Part shown: piece after piece, positions 1-7,400 of the stretch
How positions within the stretch are numbered: position 1 is the first letter of the stretch
How the letters are laid out: each line of letters starts with the position of its first letter
The notes under the pieces: generated by a model
What the model was told of the DNA's origin: nothing
The model's database searches: none
Seen by the model: the letters and a program-made list of their open reading frames with translations, nothing else
Source of the DNA: an uncultured Coriobacteriaceae bacterium
GTDB lineage: Bacteria; Actinomycetota; Coriobacteriia; Coriobacteriales; Eggerthellaceae
DNA length: 9,009 bases
Reading direction: 5' to 3'
Assembly (NCBI GenBank): GCA_900554945.1
Contig: USJN01000045.1
Location: 1 to 9,009, forward strand
Translations under genes and position numbers: made by a program

Positions 1-382
1 AATCAACCTTTGCAATTCCGCCCTCGTTATATCCGTGGTTTCTTCTCGTTGTCGGCTGTATTCGGTTAGCCTCTCTCATAGAAAACTCATCCCAAACTCA
101 GCTCTTTTCATTTTACCATTTCGTGAGTTTTACGCCTGAGTTTCGACGAAGGATGGATTTGCTGCGTGACCTGTGAAAACCCGCTATCCCCGTTCGATTG
201 AATCCTTTTCTTTCGAATGAAACACCCATCGAGAACGCGACTACGACAAGAGTTCTTGATGCCCTTCATTTCGAGTCGGCTTGCCAAGCATCATTCTGAT
301 CGAAACTCAAAGGGGGCAAGTTCGCTCTTCAGAAGGATTTCGCTGTCATTTCAGAGCAAACTCATGACATCTCCGAAGATGG
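1..382. other. Lower-G+C stretch with no convincing gene
   Basis: Hand counting gives about 46% G+C over 1-360, far below the transporter genes to the right. The only open frame of any size is about 63 codons (from 217, plus strand). It has no recognisable domain and its last 26 bases overlap the end of the AraC gene on the other strand. I see no tRNA, no long inverted repeat and no clear hairpin-plus-T-run terminator for the leftward AraC gene that ends at 383. It may be a long intergenic region or eroded former coding sequence. Confidence 0.5.
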
Positions 383-1420
383 CTAAGAATGAGATCTTGG
401 CTCGCTGACGCAGGATCGTCCGCTTGCGAGAATGTCCAGAAAATTCGATTCTGGGTCGTCATCGAAGGCGACCTTCGCGATCGATCTCCACTTGCGTGGA
501 GGTATGCCGACCGATTTCGCGAAGAGGGCGGAGAAGCTTGTTGCTCGTGCGTATCCGCAACGATGCGCCACTTCGTCTATGCTCATATCATGGTCGGTGA
601 GCAGTCTTTTCGCCAGCTCGATTCTTTCCGAGGAGACGAACTCGGTCACCGTCAATCCCGTCACCTGCTTGAATGTCTTCTTGAACTTGGTTGACCCCAT
701 GTTCGCTGCCTCGAGCAGGTCCTTCTGCCCGATCGCACCGCCTAGGTTGCTCTCGATGTACGATACGGCTCTCGCGATCGAAAGGCGGTCCTGCTCGGCC
801 ACTCCCTCGCACAGGCTCTCTCCCATCCTGAGCAGCCTTGCCATCACCAAGTTCGCGATTCCGGAATACAGGAGGCCCGCTTCCGGTCCCGGGATCTCCC
901 TTGGAGTTATCTCGTCAAGCATCTCTGCTATTTCCGGATCCCAGGAAGCCTGGTTCCTCAGACCCTTCAGACTGGTCGCCAGCGGTTTCAGCGCCTTGTC
1001 GATTCTTTCCCCGAAGACGCTTCGGCAGTATTCGTCGTAATACTCGATCTCTGTGTAGGAGAATCTCGCTCCTTTTGGTAGAAGGGCCGAGCTTGTCTTG
1101 GGCTTTGCTTCCAGAAAGGCGGAAACGCTTGATTGCGGCATGAGGCCATGCCTTTCGCGGCGGACTGCAAAATACCCGCCAGAATCGAAGCAGAAGGGCA
1201 GGCGTTCTTTCAAAGTGAAATCGCAGCAGACGACGGAGAAGAACCGCCGCGCCTCCCATGCCCAGTACCACCCCTCGCATCTGCGCCCGTCGCCTTCGAA
1301 GAGGGACCCCTCTCCGTTCCATCCATCTGCCAAGACGAGGCCGATTGGCTCAAGCGAGGCCGCAAAGGTCTCCGCCGCGGCTTGGGCGGCGTGGGAGAAC
1401 ATCGTTTCCTTGTCGTCCAT
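383..1420 (-). CDS. AraC-family transcriptional regulator
   Basis: This 345-residue protein has a C-terminal AraC/XylS DNA-binding domain at about residues 214-312. The first helix-turn-helix is around 232-252 (QKDLLEAANMGSTKFKKTFK). The second is around 281-302 (IDEVAHRCGYARATSFSALF), and the domain closes with GIPPRKWR. The roughly 200 residues before it are probably the sensing and dimerisation part and match nothing I can name. About 30 residues follow the domain, a little longer than usual. The ATG is preceded by AAAAGGA eight bases upstream on the minus strand. The gene is divergent from an ECF/ABC transporter operon. Its two-part build, with a long N-terminal region and C-terminal HTH pair, is shared by the PchR/YbtA regulators that sense iron-siderophores. 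That makes local control of the operon likely, though the ligand is inferred. Its G+C is somewhat lower (about 57-60% in sampled lines) than that of the transporter genes. Confidence 0.9.
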   Translation of the reverse strand: MDDKETMFSHAAQAAAETFAASLEPIGLVLADGWNGEGSLFEGDGRRCEGWYWAWEARRFFSVVCCDFTLKERLPFCFDSGGYFAVRRERHGLMPQSSVSAFLEAKPKTSSALLPKGARFSYTEIEYYDEYCRSVFGERIDKALKPLATSLKGLRNQASWDPEIAEMLDEITPREIPGPEAGLLYSGIANLVMARLLRMGESLCEGVAEQDRLSIARAVSYIESNLGGAIGQKDLLEAANMGSTKFKKTFKQVTGLTVTEFVSSERIELAKRLLTDHDMSIDEVAHRCGYARATSFSALFAKSVGIPPRKWRSIAKVAFDDDPESNFLDILASGRSCVSEPRSHS

Positions 1421-1478
1421 CTTCCGATCCTTTTATTCGCGTTCGGACGCAATTCTTTCGCGCTCGGGCTTTTCCCTC

Positions 1479-1491
1479 CAGGTGCAACCTG
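1479..1491. promoter_or_regulatory. Second small dyad near the predicted AraC transcription start
   Basis: CAGGT-GCA-ACCTG is a perfect five-base inverted repeat with a three-base centre. It falls at or just downstream of the predicted transcription start of the AraC gene. Five-base arms can occur by chance, so this is only a candidate regulator site. Confidence 0.25.
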
Positions 1492-1497
1492 ATTCAT

Positions 1498-1526
1498 ATT
1501 AACCAAGGCTAACATTTCTTTGTCAA
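1498..1526 (-). promoter_or_regulatory. Promoter of the AraC-family gene
   Basis: On the minus strand there is a perfect -35 box TTGACA (plus-strand 1521-1526). A 17-base spacer follows, then GTTAAT as -10 (plus-strand 1498-1503, four of six matches to TATAAT). The predicted transcription start is near 1491, giving a leader of about 70 bases before the ATG at 1420. The palindrome 1499-1512 overlaps the -10 and runs into the spacer, so a protein bound there should block this promoter. Confidence 0.55.
1499..1512. promoter_or_regulatory. Candidate operator in the divergent promoter region
   Basis: TTAACC-AA-GGCTAA is an inverted repeat of two six-base arms with one mismatched pair. It lies over the -10 and spacer of the leftward AraC promoter, and upstream of the presumed start of the rightward operon. 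This is a natural place for a regulator acting on both. The right half (AGGCTAAC) resembles half of the DtxR/IdeR box (TTAGGTTAGGCTAACCTAA), with about 12 of 19 positions matching when aligned. The binding protein could be the AraC regulator or the DtxR-like protein of this locus; the sequence does not decide. Confidence 0.45.
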
Positions 1527-1527
1527 T

Positions 1528-1533
1528 TATAGC
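1528..1533 (+). promoter_or_regulatory. Weak -10 element for the transporter operon
   Basis: TATAGC matches four of six -10 positions. It lies 23 bases before the TTG start of the ecfT-like gene and just before its ribosome binding site. No good -35 lies 16-18 bases upstream; that place is taken by the GGCTAA arm of the palindrome 1499-1512. An activator-dependent promoter would look like this and would fit control by the divergent AraC protein, but the element is weak. Confidence 0.3.
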
Positions 1534-1540
1534 GATAAAA

Positions 1541-1546
1541 GAAAGG
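1541..1546 (+). promoter_or_regulatory. Ribosome binding site that sets the TTG start at 1557
   Basis: GAAAGG ends ten bases before TTG at 1557. This start keeps the conserved EcfT N-terminal segment IDVRTK (residues 13-18). The first in-frame ATG (1617, residue 21) would remove it. Confidence 0.6.
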
Positions 1547-1556
1547 CTCTCTGGTT

Positions 1557-2294
1557 TTGCGAAGAAGGACACGGAAAACACTCGCGGAGGCCATCGACGT
1601 CAGAACGAAGGCGGCCATGCTCGTCGTGCTCATAGCGACCGGGGCTATCGTGAAGGATTACGTTCTGGGCTCGGTCCTCTTTGCCGTCGTCGTCCTCCTC
1701 TCCTTCGCAATCGGGCGCGGAAGGATGGCAGCGTCTTTCTCTTTCGCCTACCTCTTTCTCATGGGTATCTTCTGGGTCACGACGATGCTTCCGCCGAACG
1801 CCGCCGGAGCCCTCGGCTCGTTCGCCCTGGCTTGCCGCACCTGCATGCCCATCTGCCTGTTCGCGGCGGTCTTCGCGGCCACCACCAAGATTGGCGACCT
1901 CACGGCCGCCCTCTACGGGATGAAGCTGCCGAAGGCGGTTGTCGTTCCGCTGGTGATAGCGGTGCGGTTCTTTCCGACGCTCAAGGAGGAGTCTTCTGCC
2001 GTAGCGGACGCGATGAGGGTGAGGGGGCTCGCCCTTTCGCCCAAGAATCTCGTTTCGAAGCCGGCGCTGATGTTCGAATCCGCGGTCGTGCCCGTGATGC
2101 TGCGCTGCGCCAAGATCGCAGACGAGCTCGCTGCTGCGGCGGTTGCGCGCGGCATCGACCGGCCTGGGAGGAAGACCTCCTACAACGCGCCCCGGTTCGG
2201 ACGGGTCGATTTCCTGTCGCTCGCGTTCCTCGTTATCTGCTGCTCGCTTCTCGTAGCCGTGAAGGTCAATCAGGGGATCGGAGGCCTGCTGTGA
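1557..2294 (+). CDS. EcfT-like transmembrane coupling protein of an ECF transporter
   Basis: This 245-residue membrane protein is the T component of an energy-coupling-factor importer. It sits in the cytoplasmic membrane and couples ATP hydrolysis to movement of the S protein. The N-terminal segment IDVRTKAAM (13-21) matches the usual L-D-P-R-T-K entry to the first membrane helix. Hydrophobic stretches follow at about 19-50, 55-75, 80-110 and 218-240. Two short Arg-Gly motifs mark the cytoplasmic coupling helices that dock on the ATPases: MRVRG at 153-157 and VARG at 196-199. The TTG start is chosen for its ribosome binding site and because it keeps the N-terminal motif. It is the first gene of the operon, and its stop overlaps the GTG of the ATPase gene by four bases (GTGA), so the two are probably translationally coupled. 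The family is clear; the substrate is not set by this subunit. Confidence 0.9.
   Translation: MRRRTRKTLAEAIDVRTKAAMLVVLIATGAIVKDYVLGSVLFAVVVLLSFAIGRGRMAASFSFAYLFLMGIFWVTTMLPPNAAGALGSFALACRTCMPICLFAAVFAATTKIGDLTAALYGMKLPKAVVVPLVIAVRFFPTLKEESSAVADAMRVRGLALSPKNLVSKPALMFESAVVPVMLRCAKIADELAAAAVARGIDRPGRKTSYNAPRFGRVDFLSLAFLVICCSLLVAVKVNQGIGGLL
2280..2284 (+). promoter_or_regulatory. Ribosome binding site that sets the GTG start at 2291
   Basis: GGAGG ends six bases before GTG 2291, inside the last codons of the ecfT-like gene. It defines the ATPase start. The same frame is open far upstream (from 1520), but that part reads as out-of-frame ecfT sequence. Confidence 0.75.
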
Positions 2295-3706
2295 CGAAAA
2301 ACGCCGTCGAGCTCAGAAGCGTCTCCTTCACCTATGCGGGGTTCGATGCCCCGGCGGTCGACGACGTGAGCCTTGCCGTCGCACCGGGCGAATGCATCGT
2401 TCTTTGCGGGGAGTCTGGCTGCGGAAAGACCACCGCGACCCGGATCGTCAACGGGCTGGCGGGAGGGTTCTACGAGGGCAGCCGGACGGGGGAGATCCTT
2501 GTAGCAAGCAGGGACATCGACGACCTGGAGGATTGGGAGCTCTCGTCTTTGACGGGCAGCGTTTTCCAGAATCCCCGCACCCAGTTCTTCAACCTCGACA
2601 CGACCGGCGAGATCGCGTTCGGCATGGAGAACCTCGGCGTTCCCAGGGAGGAGATGCACAGGCGAGTGCGCGACGTCGTGCGCGAGCTCGGCATGGAGAG
2701 GCTCATGGGCAGGGGCATCTTCGAGCTCTCCGGGGGCCAGATGCAATCGGTGGCCTTCGCGAGCGCATGGGCCTGCAAGCCGAGCGTCTACGTCCTCGAC
2801 GAGCCGTCGAGCAATCTGGATCCTCCCTCCATGGAGAAGCTCGCCTCCTTCATCTCGAAAGCCAAGTCGAGCGGGTCTGCCGTGATCATCGCCGAGCACA
2901 GGCTCTCCTACCTCGCAGGCGTCGCCGACCGGTACCTGCTCTTCGAAGGCGGCTCCGTCGCCGCCGAATGGGACGCGCAGCAATTCCTGGGGCTGTCCGA
3001 CTCCGAGCGAGAGTCTTGCGGGCTCAGATCCTCCGAGCCGCCGAAGCTCGCCGACCTGATGCAGCGCCTTTCCCGTCCCGTCTCCGCCTTTCCCGCCGTC
3101 GAGGCGAGGGGAATCTATGCGGGGTATGAGAAGGGCGTGCCGGTCCTCGAGGGGACTACCGTCTCGTTCGACCCCGGGAGGGTCGTCGGTGTGGTCGGGC
3201 GAAACGGGGCGGGCAAGTCAACCCTGCTCAAGTGCCTGGCGGGGATCAAGAAAGAAGAGCTCGGGCATGTCCGGTTCCAAGGCTCGGTGGTCCCTCCCAA
3301 GAGAAGGCCCGAGCATGTGTTTCTGGTCATGCAGGACCCCGACTACCAGCTCTTTCGCCCGAGCGTGCGCGACGAGTTGGCATCCGCGGCCCCGTCTCCT
3401 TCCGACGTCGACGAACTTCGTCTCGAAGCGGTCTTGGAGGAGTTTGGCCTGGGAGATGTCGCCGACCGCCATCCCGCATCGCTCTCGGGAGGGCAGAAGC
3501 AGAGGTGCGTCTGCGCCATCGCGTCGGAATCGGGAGCGCAGGCGCTTCTCCTCGACGAGCCCACGAGCGGCCTGGACTTCCGGAACATGGAGCGCCTCGC
3601 GCTCATCTTGCGCGAAGAGGCGTCTCGCGGGAAGACGGTGGCGGTCGTCAGCCACGACACGGAGTTCCTGTCAAAGGCCTGCGACCAGATTGTGCTCATC
3701 GAGTGA
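2291..3706 (+). CDS. Double-ATPase EcfA-like component of an ECF transporter
   Basis: This 471-residue cytoplasmic protein carries two complete ABC ATPase domains, replacing the usual EcfA1/EcfA2 pair. Domain 1 has Walker A GESGCGKT (40-47), Q93, LSGGQ (146-150), Walker B VYVLDE (166-171) and H203. Domain 2 has Walker A GRNGAGKST (303-311), Q348, LSGGQ (398-402), Walker B ALLLDE (418-423) and H455. Every catalytic position is intact in both, so two working ATP sites are expected. The FQNP and MQDPDYQLF Q-loop contexts are typical of cobalt/ECF-type ATPases. It would bind the EcfT coupling helices and power the S protein encoded next. GTG 2291 overlaps the ecfT-like stop and has GGAGG six bases upstream. 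Fused ATPases of this kind are common in dedicated, single-substrate ECF systems. The gene symbol is left blank because no precise orthologue is certain. Confidence 0.92.
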   Translation: MTKNAVELRSVSFTYAGFDAPAVDDVSLAVAPGECIVLCGESGCGKTTATRIVNGLAGGFYEGSRTGEILVASRDIDDLEDWELSSLTGSVFQNPRTQFFNLDTTGEIAFGMENLGVPREEMHRRVRDVVRELGMERLMGRGIFELSGGQMQSVAFASAWACKPSVYVLDEPSSNLDPPSMEKLASFISKAKSSGSAVIIAEHRLSYLAGVADRYLLFEGGSVAAEWDAQQFLGLSDSERESCGLRSSEPPKLADLMQRLSRPVSAFPAVEARGIYAGYEKGVPVLEGTTVSFDPGRVVGVVGRNGAGKSTLLKCLAGIKKEELGHVRFQGSVVPPKRRPEHVFLVMQDPDYQLFRPSVRDELASAAPSPSDVDELRLEAVLEEFGLGDVADRHPASLSGGQKQRCVCAIASESGAQALLLDEPTSGLDFRNMERLALILREEASRGKTVAVVSHDTEFLSKACDQIVLIE

Positions 3707-3744
3707 GCCGGCCTGCAAAGGCTGAGAAGGGATTCCTACGGAAG

Positions 3745-3750
3745 AAAGGA
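3745..3750 (+). promoter_or_regulatory. Ribosome binding site that sets the ATG start at 3758
   Basis: AAAGGA ends seven bases before ATG 3758. The in-frame TTG at 3752 would leave only one base of spacing, so the ATG is preferred. Confidence 0.7.
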
Positions 3751-3757
3751 TTTGGAA

Positions 3758-4372
3758 ATGGCAGCAAAAGTAAAACGGAAGGAAAGCGGCAGCCTCAGCT
3801 CCAGGGACCTCATAGCCCTCGGCGTCTTCTCCCTGCTGTTCATGGTGGTGAGCATGCTCGTCGTGGGAATCACCTCCATGAGCGTCGTGGCGTACTGCGG
3901 CTGCTGCGCCATCGCAGCGATACCCGCCGGGATCGTCTGGGTCTACATGCATGCGCGCGTGCCGCGCGCGGGAACCTCGCTGATCATGGCCCTCGTCTTC
4001 GCCGTAATCGTCTTCGTCATCGGGTCGGGGTGGCCCGTTGCGCTCGGCCTCGCCGTCGGCGGCGTCGTCTCCGAACTGGTGCGGAAAGCGCTCGGGTACG
4101 GGAGGTTCGCGGGCGTCGCCGTGGGGTACGCGCTTTTCGAGACCTGCTGGGCGACGGGCCTTTTCGTCCCCATGTTCGCCTCCCAGGACTACTACCGCGA
4201 GCTGATGGGGTCCAACAGCATCGACCCGGCCTACATGGAAGCCCTTCTGTCCACGGTGACCCCCGAGACGTTCGCGATCATCGCGGTCGTGACCTTCGCG
4301 GGCGGCATCATCGGCTCGCTGGTCGGACGGGCGGTGTTCAAGAAGCACTTCGAGCGCGCGGGAATCGCCTAG
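3758..4372 (+). CDS. MptD/Trep_Strep-type ECF transporter S (substrate-binding) component
   Basis: This 204-residue, strongly hydrophobic protein has a short basic N-terminus (AAKVKRK), then SSRDLIALGVFS entering the first helix. About six membrane segments are visible near 19-37, 42-63, 73-90, 92-106, 115-140 and 170-192. This matches the MptD (Trep_Strep) family of putative ECF S components, which bind the substrate in the membrane. Family membership is from recognition of overall pattern, not a search. The segment AYCGCCAIAAIP (45-56) places three cysteines (47, 49, 50) in or next to the second helix, possible ligands for a metal or haem-like substrate. The gene lies 51 bases after the ATPase gene and 38 before the fused ABC gene in the same operon. 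As the only S gene beside its own T and A genes, it points to a dedicated importer. The cargo is unknown; siderophore, haem or another metal chelate are the leading guesses. Confidence 0.78.
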   Translation: MAAKVKRKESGSLSSRDLIALGVFSLLFMVVSMLVVGITSMSVVAYCGCCAIAAIPAGIVWVYMHARVPRAGTSLIMALVFAVIVFVIGSGWPVALGLAVGGVVSELVRKALGYGRFAGVAVGYALFETCWATGLFVPMFASQDYYRELMGSNSIDPAYMEALLSTVTPETFAIIAVVTFAGGIIGSLVGRAVFKKHFERAGIA

Positions 4373-4396
4373 CGCCCTTTTTCAAAGCAATATGAG

Positions 4397-4404
4397 AGAA
4401 GAGG
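4397..4404 (+). promoter_or_regulatory. Ribosome binding site that sets the ATG start at 4411
   Basis: AGAAGAGG ends six bases before ATG 4411. An adjacent in-frame TTG at 4408 would sit only three bases away and is less likely. Confidence 0.6.
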
Positions 4405-4410
4405 TATTTG

Positions 4411-7400
4411 ATGAGCAAGGAAAGCAAAGGAAGGAAGCCGGGGGCCCTTTCCCGCTGCCTGCAGTTTGCGGGGAGAAGAAAGCCCCTCGTGTTCGCCTCC
4501 ATGGCGCTGGCGGTCCTATCCGCGGCGGCGTCCTTCGTCCCATACGTGGCGATCTACTTCATGATCAGGGATGCGGTGGGGGTCTACCCGAACCTGGCCG
4601 CCGTCGACGTTTCGGCGATGACAGGCTACGCGGGCTTGGCGGTGGCGGGCATAGTCGTTGACGTGGGGTGCTATCTTGCCGCGCTTCTGTGCTCCCACGC
4701 CGCGGCATTCGACGCGCAGTACCGCACGAAGCTCGGGATCGCCGCCCACCTCGGGCGAATCCCCCTCGGGCACGTCGCCAGGCTCGGCACAGGCAGGATC
4801 TCGAAGGTCATGGACGAGAGCGTCGGCGGGATCGAGCAGTTCATCGGCCACTCCGTCCCGGACCTGGCGGCCACCGCTGCAGCGCCCGTCGTCTTGGTGG
4901 CGCTGCTTTTCGTCTTCGACTGGCGCTTCGGCGTCGCCACGTTGGCGGCGGTCGCTGTCGCATGCATCGTGCAGTTCTCCGGCTACGCCGACAAGCGCGT
5001 CATGGCGAGCATGGGGCGCTACCAGGAAGTGAAAGAGCAGATGGGCAACGCCGCCGTTGAGTACGTTCGCGGCATGCGCGTCGTGAAGGCCTTCGGCCAG
5101 ACGGCGAGATCGTTCAAGCGGCTCGCAGACGCGATCAAGGACTACACGGGGCTTTCCCTCGACGTCACGCTCTTCTTCCGGAACTCCATGCCGGGCTTCA
5201 CGGCAATCATCAACAACGCGTACCTGTTCGTCCTGCCCGTCGGCATACTCCTCGCCCCGGGCGCGCAGGACTGGCCGACGTTCGTGCTCTCGCTCGTCTT
5301 CTACCTCCTGTTCGTGCATTCGATATCGAGCGTGTTCGCGAAGATTCTCTACGTGAGCGAGGACGGGATGCTCGCCCAGGCGAACATCGACCGCATCGAC
5401 TCGGTGCTCGGCATCGAGGAGCTCTCTTGTCCCGAGGCGCCGAAAACCCCGAAGGACGCCTCGGTGTCCCTTCGGGACGTGACTTTCTCCTACGAGGACG
5501 ACGCGGAGCCGGCGCTGCGCGACGTCTCGCTGGAAATCCCCGCCGGCACGGCATGCGCGGTCGTGGGGCCGAGCGGCTCGGGCAAATCGACGCTGGCGAA
5601 CCTCGTCGCACGCTTCTGGGACGTCGATTCGGGCCAGGTTCTCGTCGGCGGCGTAAACGTCCGCGAGATGGGCCAGGACGAATTGATGGGCAGCCTCAGC
5701 CTGGTGTTCCAGGATTCCCACCTGTTCCGCGAGAGCATCGCGGACAACATCAGGCGCGGCAGGCCAGGGGCGACCGACGACGAGGTGGTCGAGGCCGCGA
5801 AGGCCGCCCAGGCGGACGCGTTCATAAACGGCCTTCCCCATGGCTACGCCACGGTAATAGGCTCCGAGGGCGTGCACCTGTCCGGCGGAGAGCAGCAGCG
5901 GATAGCCATCGCGCGCTCGATCATCTCGGACGCGCCCATCGTGGTGCTGGACGAGGCGACCGCGTTCTCCGATCCCGAGAACGAGCATTTGATCCAGAAG
6001 GCATTCGAGAGGCTCATGGCCGGCAAGACCGTGATCATGATCGCCCACAGGCTCTCCACCGTCGTCGGCGCCGACAAGATAGTCGTGCTTGACGGCGGGC
6101 GCAAAGTCGAGGAGGGCACCCATGAAGAGCTCCTCGCCGCATCAGGGACATACGCGAAGATGTGGAGCCAGTACACGGAGGCGGTCGAATGGGGCGTCGA
6201 ATCGGCTCCGGGCGGCGACGAAGCCCAATCCTCCGAAGCGGCCGCCCCGCATGCGGCGCAGGATGCTTCCGCCGGCGAGCACGACCCAGCGGAGAAGCCC
6301 GGCAAGCCGTCGAACGGCAGGGCGCCATGGCTTCAGAGGGCGTTCAACCTTTCCGGCGAGGGCTACGCCGGACTCAAGCGCTCGGCCCTCACGTGCACCT
6401 TGAGCGATTTGGCGCTCATGATCCCCTTCGTCTGCACGGTCGCGGCGTTCGCGGCTCTCGTGGGGACCCTTGCGGGCGAGCCGTTCGACGCCGCCGCGCT
6501 CTGGGCGATCTTCGCCGTGGGGCTTGCGGGGATGGTGGTGGTCTTCGTCGCTTCGAGAAACGACTACAAGAAAACCTACGTGGCCGCGTACACCGAGTCC
6601 GAAGGCACCCGCCTGCGCCTCGCCGACCACCTGAGGAAGCTGCCCATGAGCTTCTTCAACCGCCGGGACACGACCGACGTTGCCGACCGCATCATGGGGG
6701 ACGTGACGGCGCAGGAGTCCATGCTCTCCTCGACGCTCCCGCAGCTCATCGCCGGAATCGTGTCGACCGTGGTCATCTGCGTGATGTTGGCATTCTTCGA
6801 CTGGAGGCTCGCCTGCTGCGTTATGGTCACGCTTCCGCTTTCGGCGGGGGTCATCGCCTTGAGCCGACGCCATCAGTCGCGCCTTTTCGAAAGGCAGAAC
6901 CGCGTCCGCCTGGATGCGCTGGCGCGCGTGCAGGACTACCTCGAGGGCATCAAGGACATAAGGGCCTGCAGGGCGGTGGGCAAGGACTCCGCCGCCATGG
7001 AGCAGGCGATGCTCGAGCTCAAGAGGGTGACGATGCGGGTCGAGCTCGCCGTCGACGTCTCCGTCTCCCTTGCGAGCGCCATCCTTCGCTCTGGAGTCGG
7101 GCTGACCGCCTGCGTCGGCGCGATGCTTCTCGCCTCCAGCGGCGTTGACTTCATGGTTCTGCTCATGTTCCTGCTCATCGTTTCGCGTGTGTACAGCCCC
7201 ATTCTCGCCCTCGTGTCCCAGCTGCCCAACCTTCTCAACCTGTCGACCAAGACAGCCCGGATCAAGGCGGTCATGGACGAGCCTGAAGCGAAGGGCTCTG
7301 CCCCGGCTGATGTCTCCGGCCATAGCCTGTCTTTCCAAAACGTCCGGTTCGGGTACGGCGACGAGGAGATCCTCCACGGCATCAGCTTCGACGCACAGGA

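Noticed and set aside
217..408. 63-codon plus-strand frame at the left end
   Set aside because: It has no good ribosome binding site, no domain, and its end overlaps the AraC gene on the other strand.
1520..2290. Upstream extension of the double-ATPase frame (728 residues in total)
   Set aside because: This part overlaps the ecfT-like gene in another frame and reads as Arg/Gly-rich shadow sequence. GTG 2291 with GGAGG is the proper start.
3232..4395. Plus-strand frame of 387 codons
   Set aside because: It overlaps the ATPase and S genes in another frame, and its Arg-rich composition marks it as a shadow.
4516..6123. Minus-strand open frame of 535 codons
   Set aside because: It is antisense to the first half of the ABC gene, whose motifs are all intact on the plus strand, and has no recognisable features.
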